Assembly: GCF_000160535.1 (NCBI RefSeq)
Contig: NZ_GG704781.1
Coordinates: 740,003 to 804,002, forward strand
Source of the DNA: Hallella bergensis DSM 17361
GTDB lineage: Bacteria; Bacteroidota; Bacteroidia; Bacteroidales; Bacteroidaceae
DNA length: 64,000 nucleotides
Direction of reading: 5' to 3'
Numbering within the stretch: the first letter of the stretch is position 1; every line of letters starts with the position of its first letter. The notes under the pieces were generated by a model. That model ran no database searches and had not been told where the DNA came from. It saw only the letters and a list, made by a program, of their open reading frames with translations. Positions 33,167-42,799 of this stretch are shown here, piece after piece. The position numbers were made by a program, and so were the translations under genes.

Positions 33167-35026
33167 ATGAAAATGGAATACAGAAATCTTACTGACAAGG
33201 AAATCATCACGCTTGAAGACCGTAGCTGCTGGGCCGAAGACTGGAGCAACGTCCATGTGGCCGAAGACTTCAAGCCCAACTATATGCACAGGGTCATGCT
33301 CTACGGCGAGGTCAATATCGGTGCCTTCGAGAAAAACGTTGAGGTGACCAAGGACTTCTTCAAACACTCGGGCATCAACAATGCCACCCTGCGCAATGTA
33401 ACCATTGGCGACAACTGTCTCATCGAGAACATAGGCAACTACATCAACAACTACACCATTGGTGACGATTGCCTCATCTCCAACATTTCGACTATCGAGA
33501 CCACCGAGGGAGCTACATTCGGAGAGGGCAACCTCGTGTCGGTGCTCAACGAGGTGGGCGATGGCAATGTGGTGCTGTTCAAGGGATTGAACAGCCAATT
33601 TGCCTCGTTCATGGTGAAACATTTCCACGACAAGGAACTCAAGAAGGCCATCCGCCGCATCATCCGCGAAGAAATTGCGACCACAAGTCCGGACAGGGGA
33701 ACCATAGGCAGCCGCGTGAAGATTGTAAACACCAAGGAGATAACCAACACGGTTATCAGCGATGACTGCGAGGTTAACGGTGCGGCCCGCCTGAGCGACA
33801 CCACCATTATAGGCTCTCCAGACGCCAGCGTATATATCGGCACGGGAGTCATCTGTGAAAACTCCATCATCTGCGACGGCTCGTCCATCGTCAATTCGGT
33901 GAAGATGCAAGACTGCTTCGTGGGCGAGGCTTGCCACATCAGCAATGGCTTTACGGCATCGGGCAGTGTGTTCTTTGCCAACAGCTACATGAGCAACGGC
34001 GAGGCATGTGCTGCCTTCTGCGGCCCGTTCTCAGCCAGTCACCACAAGAGTTCATTGCTCATTGGCTGCATGTTCAGCTTCTACAATGCGGGGTCGGCCA
34101 CCAACTTCTCCAACCATGCCTACAAAATGGGACCCATGCATTGGGGAACTCTGGAACGGGGCACCAAAACCGCGAGTGGGGCCTACGTGCTGATGCCGGC
34201 CACCATCGGCACGTTCAGCGTGTGCTTTGGTAAGCTGATGCACCACCCCAACACGCGCAGCCTGCCCTTCTCCTATCTCGTTGCATACGGAGACACGATG
34301 TACCTCTCGCCGGGACGAAACATAACGACAGTGGGGCTGTATCGCGACATTCAGAAATGGCCCAAGCGCGACCTGCGCCCGAAAACTTCACAAAAGAGCA
34401 TCGTGAACCTGGACTGGCTGTCGCCATTCTCAGTCGGCGAGATTATCAAGGGAAAGAAAATTCTCGAAGATCTTCGTGCCGCATCGGGTGAAGACGTTTC
34501 AAGCTATAACTTCCACGAATATGTGATCAGAGGATCATCACTGAAAAAAGGAATAAAATACTACGACATTGCCCTGCGCATCTACATGGGAGCAGTGCTC
34601 AAGCGCGTGCGCAAACGCTATGACAGCGTCGTACCGCCAACAACCGACATCGGATTGGGCGACTGGAACGACCTGTCGGGATTGTTGCTGCCTGACACCG
34701 AGGAACAGCGCATCATCCAGGACATCAAGAACGGCACGCTCGACACGGTGGACAAGATTGTCGAACGATTTGTGGAAATCGACCAAAACTATCGTGCTTA
34801 CCAATGGGCTTGGACCTACAGGTTGATTCTCGACTATTATGGATTGACCGAGTTGACCGAGGAAGATGCCGCCAGAATCAAGAAAGACTATATCTCTGCC
34901 CGGCGATCATGGATAGCAGAGATTCGCAAAGATGCCGAGAGGGAATTTGAGATGGGAGACGTTGAACAAGACGTGTTCGATAATTTTGTAAACAGTCTCG
35001 ACCACGAAGTGGACTACGAAGATTAG
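33167..35026 (+). CDS. DUF4954 family protein, left-handed beta-helix type
   Basis: 619-residue protein of a Bacteroidota/spirochaete family without known function. The first 350 residues are rich in hexapeptide-like turns ('NNATLRNVTIGDNCLIENIG', 'DDCLISNIS', 'DCEVNGAARLSDTTIIG', 'CFVGEACHISNG'). This suggests a left-handed parallel beta-helix like those of acyl- and nucleotidyl-sugar transferases. Residues 270-360 are Cys/His-rich ('AAFCGPFSASHHKSSLLIGC', 'SNHAYKMGPMHWG') and may hold an active or metal site. The C-terminal 200 residues are charged and helical. There is no signal peptide, so it is cytoplasmic. A sugar- or nucleotide-linked role is inferred from fold only. A second Met 6 bp in is an equally possible start. 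Confidence 0.8.
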   Translation: MKMEYRNLTDKEIITLEDRSCWAEDWSNVHVAEDFKPNYMHRVMLYGEVNIGAFEKNVEVTKDFFKHSGINNATLRNVTIGDNCLIENIGNYINNYTIGDDCLISNISTIETTEGATFGEGNLVSVLNEVGDGNVVLFKGLNSQFASFMVKHFHDKELKKAIRRIIREEIATTSPDRGTIGSRVKIVNTKEITNTVISDDCEVNGAARLSDTTIIGSPDASVYIGTGVICENSIICDGSSIVNSVKMQDCFVGEACHISNGFTASGSVFFANSYMSNGEACAAFCGPFSASHHKSSLLIGCMFSFYNAGSATNFSNHAYKMGPMHWGTLERGTKTASGAYVLMPATIGTFSVCFGKLMHHPNTRSLPFSYLVAYGDTMYLSPGRNITTVGLYRDIQKWPKRDLRPKTSQKSIVNLDWLSPFSVGEIIKGKKILEDLRAASGEDVSSYNFHEYVIRGSSLKKGIKYYDIALRIYMGAVLKRVRKRYDSVVPPTTDIGLGDWNDLSGLLLPDTEEQRIIQDIKNGTLDTVDKIVERFVEIDQNYRAYQWAWTYRLILDYYGLTELTEEDAARIKKDYISARRSWIAEIRKDAEREFEMGDVEQDVFDNFVNSLDHEVDYED

Positions 35027-35062
35027 AACTAAGAATAAAAACGGTATTCATTACAAGCAACA

Positions 35063-37975
35063 ATGAAAATAAAAATCTTTTTGGCTGCCATGGCCACGGT
35101 GCTCGCAACGAGTACAACAGCGCAAGCTTATCAATATGAATCGGTGGAGGGCGACCCCATGCAAACCCGAATCTATACCTTGGACAACGGACTGAAGGTG
35201 TATCTGTCTGTCAACAAGGAGAAGCCACGTCTGCAAACCTATATCGCCGTGCGGACAGGCTCGCGCAACGACCCGGCCGAAACCACAGGGCTAGCTCACT
35301 ATTTGGAGCACCTCATGTTTAAGGGCACCACACATTTTGGATCGAGCAACGTTCAGGCAGAAGCACCCCTGCTCGACTCCATACAAAACCGATATGAACG
35401 TTACCGCCTGCTCACGGACCCCCAAGCCAGGAAGAAAGCCTACCATGAGATAGATTCCATATCGCAGTTGGCCGCACAATACAACATCCCGAACGAATAT
35501 GACAAGCTGATGTCGTCTATCGGGTCGGAAGGGAGCAACGCCTATACATCCAACGATGTGACCTGCTACGTGGAGGACATCCCGTCCAACGAGATAGAGA
35601 CCTGGGCTAAGATTCAAAGCGATCGTTTCAAGAATATGGTTATCCGCGGATTCCATACAGAGTTGGAAGCGGTGTACGAAGAATATAACATCGGACTGAC
35701 CAACGACATACGGAAATCGTGGGCAGCCCTCAACAAGAAACTCTACCCCAAACACCCCTACGGCACGCAAACCACCATTGGCACGCAGGAACATTTGAAA
35801 AATCCCTCGATTGTTAACATCAAGAACTACTACAACCGCTACTACGTGCCCAACAACATCGCTATCTGCATGGCGGGCGATTTCGATCCGGACAAGGTGA
35901 TGGATATTATCAATAAATATTTTGGGGATTGGAAGAAAGACAATAGTCTTTCCCGACCAGAATACGCACCCATTGCCGACAGCACCCAGCCCGTGGACAC
36001 AACAGTCATAGGTCAGGAGGCCGAATACGTGATGATGGGATGGAGAACCCGGGGAGCCGCCAGCTACCAGGCCGACACACTCCGCGTGATTGCCGACATG
36101 CTGCAGAACGGAAAGGCCGGACTGTTCGATGTCAACCTGAATATGCCCATGAAGATACAGGGTTCTGAAGCTTTCTATGAGGGAATGCACGACTATGGGC
36201 AACTCGTCTTGGTGGGCATGCCCAAACAGGGACAGACTACCGAGGCTGTGAAGAATTTGCTTCTTGCTGAAATTGAGAAATTCAGGAAAGGAGATTTTGG
36301 CGACAATCTGTTGCAATCCGTGGTAAACAACATGAAGCTGGCGTATTATCGTTCGCTACAGAACAACAAATCGCGGGCAGACAAGTTTGTTGATGCCTTT
36401 ATCAACGACCAAAAATGGGAAGACCAAGTGCATGCCCTTGCCCGTATCTCGAAAATGACCAAGGAGCAGGTGGTGGCCTTTGCCAACCGGCATTTGAGTA
36501 ACAACTATGTATTGGTGTACAAGAAGCAGGGCACCGACACAAGTATCAAGAAGATAGACAAGCCGGCCATCACGCCTATTCCTACCAACAACGACATGCA
36601 AAGTGATTTCCTGAAAGAAATTGTCAATACCAAACCCACACCTATTGAGCCTCGCTTTGTAGACTTCAGCAAGGACATGAGCAAGAGCAGTCTGGATGTC
36701 AACACACAGATGCTGTACAAGGAAAACACCAGCGACGATCTTTTCAACTTAGAGTTTGACTTCCCCGTGGGACACGAAAACGACAACCGCCTTGATGTCG
36801 CTCAAACCCTGCTCGACTATGCAGGCACGGCTAAGATGAAATCCTCGGATGTGAAGGAAGCTTTCTATAGCCTGGCATGTGACTTCAGCGTGAGGGTGGA
36901 CAGAAACCACACTCGCTTTGCCCTGAGCGGCCTCAACGAGAACATGCCTGCTGCACTGAGGTTGTTTGCCAACCTAATGGAGAATGCAAGGATTAGCAAG
37001 ACAGAATATAATAATGTGGTGAGTCTTATATTGAAGGATCGCGAGGACAAAAAGCAAAACCAAAGGGAAAACTTCTCCGCATTGCAAAACTATGGCATTT
37101 ATGGAGCAGCGAGTCCCACACTCAATTTTATGACAGCAGCACAGCTGAATAAAACTGACGGCAACGCCTTACTTCGAGTATTGAGAAACGTGCGGCACCT
37201 CAACCCCATGACCATCATGTATTATGGACCGACGGCAGAAAAAGATTTGGCATCGATCGTCAGGAAGACATACCCAAGAAAGAAAAACGTCGTGACTTCC
37301 AAGCCGACGAACAGCGTGGAGTACAAGGCGCAGACCACACCCAAGACGGAAGTGCTGTTAGCGCCATACGATGCCAAGAACATCTATATGGTGCAATATC
37401 ATAACGAGAACCGCACATGGTCGCCTCAAAATGCTGCCATCAACGCTTTGTTCAACGAATATTTCGGAGGTGGCATGAATGCGATCGTATTCCAGGAAAT
37501 GCGTGAGGCACGCGGTCTTGCCTATTCGGCTGCTGCAAGGTATAACGAACCCAAGCGACTGAAGGATACAGAGGATTTCCGCACTTTTATTATCACGCAA
37601 AGCGACAAGATGATGGATTGCGTAGGCGAATTTAAAAGCCTGATCAACAACATGCCCAAACGACAGGCAGGCTTTGACCTTGCCAAGCAAAGCTTACTGA
37701 AATCGCTGTCGACCAGTCGGACCACGCGTTTCAACGTACTCAACTATTACATGAGAGCACAAGATTTAGGGCTGAACTACGACATTGCCCAGAGAATATA
37801 CGATCAACTCCCTGCGCTGACGATCGACGACCTTGTAAAATTTGCATCCGAACGAATCGCAAACAAACCTTACAAGTATTTGATTCTCGGCGACGAAAAG
37901 AGTCTCGACATGAAAGCCTTGGAGAAAATAGCACCGATCCGCCGCGTATCGACCAAGGAGATTTTCGGCTACTAA
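35063..37975 (+). CDS. M16 family zinc metallopeptidase, exported
   Basis: 970-residue two-lobed M16 peptidase. The signal peptide ends near 'TTAQA', placing it in the periplasm. The N-terminal lobe carries the inverted zinc motif HxxEH as 'HYLEH' (H79, E82, H83), with the third ligand in 'ELEAVYEEYN' (about 201-209). Most M16 enzymes have about 76 residues between motif and third ligand. Here the spacing is about 125 because of a charged helical insertion (about 95-145, 'NRYERYRLLTDPQARKKAYH'). The C-terminal lobe (from about 520) is inactive but keeps the 'MREARGLAYSAAARY' substrate-binding signature near 815. Such long forms degrade peptides in a closed chamber. It lies in the hflX run. 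Confidence 0.93.
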   Translation: MKIKIFLAAMATVLATSTTAQAYQYESVEGDPMQTRIYTLDNGLKVYLSVNKEKPRLQTYIAVRTGSRNDPAETTGLAHYLEHLMFKGTTHFGSSNVQAEAPLLDSIQNRYERYRLLTDPQARKKAYHEIDSISQLAAQYNIPNEYDKLMSSIGSEGSNAYTSNDVTCYVEDIPSNEIETWAKIQSDRFKNMVIRGFHTELEAVYEEYNIGLTNDIRKSWAALNKKLYPKHPYGTQTTIGTQEHLKNPSIVNIKNYYNRYYVPNNIAICMAGDFDPDKVMDIINKYFGDWKKDNSLSRPEYAPIADSTQPVDTTVIGQEAEYVMMGWRTRGAASYQADTLRVIADMLQNGKAGLFDVNLNMPMKIQGSEAFYEGMHDYGQLVLVGMPKQGQTTEAVKNLLLAEIEKFRKGDFGDNLLQSVVNNMKLAYYRSLQNNKSRADKFVDAFINDQKWEDQVHALARISKMTKEQVVAFANRHLSNNYVLVYKKQGTDTSIKKIDKPAITPIPTNNDMQSDFLKEIVNTKPTPIEPRFVDFSKDMSKSSLDVNTQMLYKENTSDDLFNLEFDFPVGHENDNRLDVAQTLLDYAGTAKMKSSDVKEAFYSLACDFSVRVDRNHTRFALSGLNENMPAALRLFANLMENARISKTEYNNVVSLILKDREDKKQNQRENFSALQNYGIYGAASPTLNFMTAAQLNKTDGNALLRVLRNVRHLNPMTIMYYGPTAEKDLASIVRKTYPRKKNVVTSKPTNSVEYKAQTTPKTEVLLAPYDAKNIYMVQYHNENRTWSPQNAAINALFNEYFGGGMNAIVFQEMREARGLAYSAAARYNEPKRLKDTEDFRTFIITQSDKMMDCVGEFKSLINNMPKRQAGFDLAKQSLLKSLSTSRTTRFNVLNYYMRAQDLGLNYDIAQRIYDQLPALTIDDLVKFASERIANKPYKYLILGDEKSLDMKALEKIAPIRRVSTKEIFGY

Positions 37976-38052
37976 GCCCATCAACAAATGACAACACCCC
38001 CAAGTTTATAACATAGAAAAAACTGACAACATCATTACAGAAACATTATATT

Positions 38053-39708
38053 ATGGCAAATCCAGTAGAATTTAAGTATGCGCCCATGTTCCAGGTGGGC
38101 AAGGACAAAACCGAGTATCGTCTACTGAGCAAGGAAGGCGTGAGCACTACAGCGTTTGAGGGTAAAACCATCCTCAAAGTCGCACCCGAAGCACTCACAC
38201 TGCTTGCTCAGCAAGGTTTCCACGACGTGGAATTCATGCTCCGTCGCGAGCACAATGAGCAAGTGGCCTCCATTCTGAAAGACCCCGAGGCTTCCGAAAA
38301 CGACAAGTATGTAGCCCTTCAGTTCCTGCGTAATGCAGAGACAGCCTGCAAGGGTGTGTTGCCTTTCTGCCAGGACACGGGAACCGCTATCATCCATGGT
38401 GAAAAGGGACAACGCGTATGGACAGACTTCAATGACGAGGAAGCTCTAAGCTTAGGCGTGTTTAACACATTCACACAAGAGAGCCTACGCTATTCGCAGA
38501 ATGCTCCCCTGAACATGTATGACGAGGTGAACACCCGTTGCAATCTGCCTGCACAAATTGACATTGAAGCTACCGAGGGTGATGAATACAGATTCGTGAT
38601 GGTAGCCAAAGGTGGCGGTTCAGCCAACAAGACGTACTTCTACCCCATGACCAAAGCCACCATTCAGAACGAGGCAACACTCCTGCCTTTCCTCGTAGAA
38701 AAGATGAAGAGTCTCGGCACAGCTGCCTGCCCACCCTATCACATCTGCTTTGTCATTGGTGGCACATCACCCGAAAAGAATCTCCTCACCGTGAAACTCG
38801 GCTCCGTAAAATACTATGACGAGTTGCCCACCACCGGAGATGAGACCGGGCGCGCTTTCCGCGACACAGAATTAGAGAAGAAACTTCTTGTCGAAGCACA
38901 GAAAATCGGACTTGGTGCGCAGTTCGGCGGCAAATATCTTGCCCACGACATCCGCGTCATCCGCCTGCCACGCCATGGTGCCAGCTGCCCCATCGGCATG
39001 GGCGTGAGCTGCTCGGCCGACCGCAACATTAAGGGGAAAATCAACAAGGACGGCATTTGGCTGGAAAAAATGGACAGCAACCCAACAGAACTGATACCGG
39101 AAGAATACCGCAAGCCGGGCGAAGGCACCAAGGGAATTGAGATTGATCTCGACAAGGGCATGGACTCTGTGCGCTCCGAGCTCACCAAATATCCCGTGTC
39201 TACTCGCGTGAGCCTCAAGGGAACAATCATCGTGGCACGCGACATCGCTCACGCCAAGCTTAAGGCCAGACTTGATGCCGGCGAAGAATTACCACAGTAT
39301 TTCAAGGATCATCCTGTGCTCTACGCCGGTCCTGCCAAAACTCCTGAAGGATTCCCCTGCGGCTCCATGGGACCCACAACGGCCAACCGCATGGATCCCT
39401 ACGTAGACGAGTTCCAGCAGCATGGCGGCTCGCTCGTGATGATTGCCAAGGGCAACCGCACCCAAACAGTGACCGATGCCTGTCGCAAACACGGTGGATT
39501 CTATTTAGGAACCATTGGTGGCGTGGCTGCCGTTCTATCGCAGAGCAGCATTAAAAGCATTGAATGCGTGGAATATCCTGAGCTCGGCATGGAGGCTATT
39601 TGGAAGATAAAGGTTGAGGATTTCCCAGCTTTCATCCTCGTGGACGACAAGGGTAACGACTTCTTTAAGGAATTAAAGCCTCAGCCCGTCTGCAACATGG
39701 GAAAATAG
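38053..39708 (+). CDS. Fumarate hydratase, class I (iron-sulfur), single chain
   Basis: 551-residue class I fumarase (fumA/fumB type) interconverting fumarate and malate with an oxygen-labile [4Fe-4S] cluster, used in the reductive, succinate-forming branch of anaerobes. The N-terminal alpha domain (about 1-340) includes '[18 protein letters not shown]' with a cluster Cys, '[13 protein letters not shown]', '[13 protein letters not shown]' and '[17 protein letters not shown]'. The C-terminal beta domain contains '[20 protein letters not shown]', '[20 protein letters not shown]' and '[17 protein letters not shown]'. Alpha and beta are fused as in E. coli FumA, unlike split two-subunit forms. 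It is the last gene of the hflX run and is followed by a terminator. Confidence 0.96.
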   Translation: MANPVEFKYAPMFQVGKDKTEYRLLSKEGVSTTAFEGKTILKVAPEALTLLAQQGFHDVEFMLRREHNEQVASILKDPEASENDKYVALQFLRNAETACKGVLPFCQDTGTAIIHGEKGQRVWTDFNDEEALSLGVFNTFTQESLRYSQNAPLNMYDEVNTRCNLPAQIDIEATEGDEYRFVMVAKGGGSANKTYFYPMTKATIQNEATLLPFLVEKMKSLGTAACPPYHICFVIGGTSPEKNLLTVKLGSVKYYDELPTTGDETGRAFRDTELEKKLLVEAQKIGLGAQFGGKYLAHDIRVIRLPRHGASCPIGMGVSCSADRNIKGKINKDGIWLEKMDSNPTELIPEEYRKPGEGTKGIEIDLDKGMDSVRSELTKYPVSTRVSLKGTIIVARDIAHAKLKARLDAGEELPQYFKDHPVLYAGPAKTPEGFPCGSMGPTTANRMDPYVDEFQQHGGSLVMIAKGNRTQTVTDACRKHGGFYLGTIGGVAAVLSQSSIKSIECVEYPELGMEAIWKIKVEDFPAFILVDDKGNDFFKELKPQPVCNMGK

Positions 39709-39735
39709 AAAAGCCAGGGAAGATTATCGAATATT

Positions 39736-39766
39736 GCATCCCATTGCCCGAAAAGCAATGGGATGC
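39736..39766. terminator. Bidirectional terminator between fumarase and RecD-like genes
   Basis: 12-bp stem GCATCCCATTGC / GCAATGGGATGC with a 7-nt loop, between convergent genes. Confidence 0.75.
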
Positions 39767-39812
39767 TTGTATCTGTATATTGTTGGCAGAAGTGTCGCCG
39801 CTGCCTTCGGAA

Positions 39813-41288
39813 TCAGGATTGTCCTTCTGCAATCTGAACTTCGGGCCAGTTCACCAGGAAAAGTTTGTCGGTGGCACGTGTAAAAGCCGTGTAGAGCCAA
39901 TGAATATAGTCGGGGGTGAGCATGTCGGCCGTCATATAACCTTGGTCAACATACACATACTGCCACTGTCCGCCCTGCGCTTTGTGGCATGTCACCGCGT
40001 AAGCAAACTTCACCTGCAGGGCATTGAAATGGATGTCCTTACGCAAGGCTTTCAGTCGCTCTGCCTTTGTGGGTAAGTCTGCATAATCTTCCATCACATT
40101 GATAAATAACTTCTCGTTCTCTTCCCGAGTGAGTGCCGGAGCATCAGTGGTAAGCGAGTCAAGAATAATCGTGGCTTGCATTTCAAAGTTGTCGTAGTCG
40201 GGGAACTGAAGCCACACGTCAGCAAAGTGAAAACCATAGAACTCACGCTCATTCCATACACGCAACACCTTAGCACGGTCACCGTTGGCAAGGAAGGATG
40301 GGGTGTTGTCGAGTTGCTGTCCTCCAGGCACAGAAGAGTGCTCCTCATGCTTGATCTGCTCAGTCCAGAAATAATTGTTACGCACAATCATCAGCATATC
40401 ACCCGGGCACAACATCTCTTCACGGTCGAGAACCCTACTGCGAATGCCCTGATTATAAACGTTGGCATGTTTGTTTGAACGTGTGACCACTATCGTTTCG
40501 TCAAGTCCGGCTTGGCTATAACTCGACTCCAAGCTATCAATAAGTTCAGTGCCCGATATCATCTCAATATCGTCAAATCCTCGAAATCTTATCTTTGGCA
40601 GTTCAGTAGCCATGTCATGCGTGATGAGTTGCCGAATATAGGTTGCATTATAGAGAATGCCGGAGTCGCGCTCCTGACGCAACACCTCGTTCAAATCGCA
40701 TTGATACACCCTCATGCCGTAACCCTCAATAATCCCTGCGCTAAGTGCCGGAGCCTCCTTCTCACCAACCGGAGGAAGCTGTGCACAGTCGCCAATCAGC
40801 AATAAGCGGCAATTGTCGCCACTGTAGACATATTGCATGAGGTCGTCGAGCAAGCTGCCTGAACCAAACGAGCTATCATACGAGGGAATATTGCTCACCA
40901 TAGAAGCCTCATCTACCACGAAGAGCATGTTCCGATATAGATTGTTGTTCAGGTTGAACTGGCCATCAAGTCCCTGGTACGACTTTTCCCGATAAATGCG
41001 TCGATGAATGGTATGAGCTGGCAGACCACTGGTCAGTGAGAACACCTTTGCAGCGCGACCAGTGGGTGCCATCAGTGTGAGCTTCTGTCCCAAGCGGTGG
41101 AGCGTGCGAACCATAGCTCCAGCCAAAGTAGTCTTTCCAGTTCCCGCAGAACCCCGAAGTATCATCACCACCCGATCGCTGCGGTCGGCCAGGAAACGTG
41201 CAAAGGTCTCCATGGCCTCCTGTTGATCCGCCGTGGGAATCCTATCAAATTCTTTTCTGATATAATTGATAAACTCTGCTTGTGTCAT
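39813..41288 (-). CDS. RecD/Dda-like superfamily 1B DNA helicase
   Basis: 491-residue 5'-3' type helicase. Walker A is 'LRGSAGTGKTTLAGAM' (about 44-59), followed by motif Ia 'MAPTGRAAKVF', Walker B 'FVVDEASMV', motif III 'LLIGDCAQLPPVG', and the late motifs 'AYAVTCHKAQGGQW' and 'WLYTAFTRATDKLFLVNW'. There is no RecD2 N-terminal HhH extension, so it is closer to phage Dda or short AAA_30 helicases. A SH3-like 2B insertion would fall in 300-410. Genome maintenance is the general role; no RecB/RecC neighbours exist. It is divergent from the pilin-like/DUF3822/rsmD operon. Confidence 0.9.
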   Translation of the reverse strand: MTQAEFINYIRKEFDRIPTADQQEAMETFARFLADRSDRVVMILRGSAGTGKTTLAGAMVRTLHRLGQKLTLMAPTGRAAKVFSLTSGLPAHTIHRRIYREKSYQGLDGQFNLNNNLYRNMLFVVDEASMVSNIPSYDSSFGSGSLLDDLMQYVYSGDNCRLLLIGDCAQLPPVGEKEAPALSAGIIEGYGMRVYQCDLNEVLRQERDSGILYNATYIRQLITHDMATELPKIRFRGFDDIEMISGTELIDSLESSYSQAGLDETIVVTRSNKHANVYNQGIRSRVLDREEMLCPGDMLMIVRNNYFWTEQIKHEEHSSVPGGQQLDNTPSFLANGDRAKVLRVWNEREFYGFHFADVWLQFPDYDNFEMQATIILDSLTTDAPALTREENEKLFINVMEDYADLPTKAERLKALRKDIHFNALQVKFAYAVTCHKAQGGQWQYVYVDQGYMTADMLTPDYIHWLYTAFTRATDKLFLVNWPEVQIAEGQS

Positions 41289-41365
41289 TGGAAATGAAGT
41301 GGAAGAAGATGAATTATGTTTTGTTAAAGACCAGCTACATCTGGGGTTATCTATTGAGTTTTTAG

Positions 41366-41373
41366 TATCTTTG
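41366..41373 (+). promoter_or_regulatory. -7 promoter element for the 41.4-43.4 kb operon
   Basis: TATCTTTG, 52 bp before the ATG at 41426. Confidence 0.6.
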
Positions 41374-41425
41374 CAACGCAGATCTGTCTTGCCTATGAGA
41401 CAAAGTTAACAATAAAACGCGAGAA

Positions 41426-41908
41426 ATGAGGTGTAATCTCAGAAATAAATATCTTTTGGCAGCGTGTGTACTGGTATTAGTAGCACTCTGTTTTCTGAGC
41501 ATCTACAGTCCAATGGAATTTAGAACGGAACAGACTCGAAGAGAAGAAGCTGTGAAACGCCGGTTGGTGATGATCAGGGGCGCCGAGGAAAAATACATGG
41601 CTTCTCGCGGTACATATACACATTGCATGGACTCCCTGGTCAAAGCTCGCCTGCTTCCTGATTCAGCAAGATACATTCCTTTTTCAGACAACAAAGAGTT
41701 CACACTCACCACATCTGTGGTCATTGGGAAAAGCGGAAAAAACATTCCACTGATGGAATGCAGTGCCGGCTATGAAGAATATCTATATGGGCTTGATACC
41801 AATGCCATAGCAGAACTGATAGAGAAGGCCAATTCCTCCGGCCAATTTCCGGGACTCAAGATTGGTGACATTGCCGAGCCAAACAGTAATGCAGGCAACT
41901 GGGAATAG
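41426..41908 (+). CDS. Small single-pass membrane protein with pilin-like N-terminal layout
   Basis: 160 residues, no family recognised. A short basic N-terminus (MRCNLRNK) precedes one hydrophobic helix (about 9-27). An amphipathic charged segment follows, 'EQTRREEAVKRRLVMIRGAE' (about 35-54), then 'EKYMASRGTYTHCMDSLVKA', which resembles the 'A...Y....G.Y' register of pseudopilins such as GspG. There is no prepilin-peptidase G/E pair before the helix, so it is not a typical processed pilin. The rest is a globular, externally oriented domain. It heads a run with DUF3822 and rsmD, suggesting it works with the DUF3822 protein. Function is unknown. Confidence 0.7.
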   Translation: MRCNLRNKYLLAACVLVLVALCFLSIYSPMEFRTEQTRREEAVKRRLVMIRGAEEKYMASRGTYTHCMDSLVKARLLPDSARYIPFSDNKEFTLTTSVVIGKSGKNIPLMECSAGYEEYLYGLDTNAIAELIEKANSSGQFPGLKIGDIAEPNSNAGNWE

Positions 41909-41955
41909 CTCTCAACCTTGACCCTTTACCCGTTATAAAATATGAATTGGAGATT

Positions 41956-42750
41956 ATGAATTACAGTAAGTTGCCGCGTATGACCATTCGCGTAAGCAAA
42001 GGCTCGTTGGCTTTTGCCATCGCTGACAAGCAATCTGAAGACCAGTTGATTTTCAGACCCTACACCATTAAAAGTGGTGTTTCTATCTCTGCCAATTTAC
42101 GTGAGGCATTCAAGACAGAAGACCTGTTGCAACACCCGACCACCCGTGCAAGGGTATTGGTGAACGCTCCCGTACTGCTGTTGCCAATTGAGGAATATGA
42201 CGAGAAAAACTGCGAGACTCTATACATGCACAGTTTCCCAGACACGGAAGGATGCAGTATGATGAGTAACGTCTTGCCCGACCTGAATGCGGTGGCTCTT
42301 TTTGCAATCAACAAAGACCTGAAGCTTGTAGTCGAGGATCACTATTCAGATATCAAAATCACGACTTTGATGCTACCCGTGTGGCGCTACATGCATCAAC
42401 GAAGCTTTATTGGCATCCGCAGAAAGCTCTATGCTCATTTTCATGACCACCAGCTGGAACTGTTTAGTTTTGAGCGCAACCGCTTTGTTTTCAGTAATCG
42501 ATATGATGTGAAACATGCAAAAGATGCACTTTATTTCATCCTCTTTGTATGGAGAGAACTGGCACTCGACCAACAAAAAGACGAGCTCTATCTTTCTGGC
42601 GACATCATAGACCGCGAGGCGTTGGTTGAACAACTGTTGGCTCATCTGAGAAAAGTAACCGTGATTAACCCCTCTGCCGACTTTAACCGTGCGCCAATGA
42701 CAAAAATACAGGGCATCACAATGGATTTGCTCACATTATATCTTGGTTGA
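41956..42750 (+). CDS. DUF3822 family protein
   Basis: 264-residue Bacteroidota-specific protein. The ATG at 41956 is used; the reading frame can be opened from a TTG 9 bp upstream, but ATG is likelier. The sequence has two similar halves. Each starts with a beta strand followed by a short turn ('LAFAIADKQSEDQLIFRPYT' and 'YAHFHDHQLELFSFERNRFV'). That pattern fits an actin-like (ASKHA/PilM-like) fold, which I recall being attributed to this family by structural genomics. No clear phosphate-binding loop is visible, so ATP binding is doubtful. The late segment 'LYLSGDIIDREALVEQLLAH' resembles the 'ltGga' strand of PilM-type proteins. It lies between the pilin-like gene and rsmD. Confidence 0.8.
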   Translation: MNYSKLPRMTIRVSKGSLAFAIADKQSEDQLIFRPYTIKSGVSISANLREAFKTEDLLQHPTTRARVLVNAPVLLLPIEEYDEKNCETLYMHSFPDTEGCSMMSNVLPDLNAVALFAINKDLKLVVEDHYSDIKITTLMLPVWRYMHQRSFIGIRRKLYAHFHDHQLELFSFERNRFVFSNRYDVKHAKDALYFILFVWRELALDQQKDELYLSGDIIDREALVEQLLAHLRKVTVINPSADFNRAPMTKIQGITMDLLTLYLG

Positions 42751-42799
42751 TCGATATAGATAAATTAAATAAAACCAATGATTTCAAAGTAAGACAGAC

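Noticed and set aside
32732..33937. 401-residue minus-strand open frame opposite hflX and the DUF4954 gene
   Set aside because: It lies antisense to two well-supported genes; the composition reflects their codon bias and no motif is present.
41947..41955. Upstream TTG start for the DUF3822 gene
   Set aside because: ATG follows three codons later, and the extra residues add nothing recognisable; the same reasoning removed TTG-opened extensions of kdsA and the GH2 gene.
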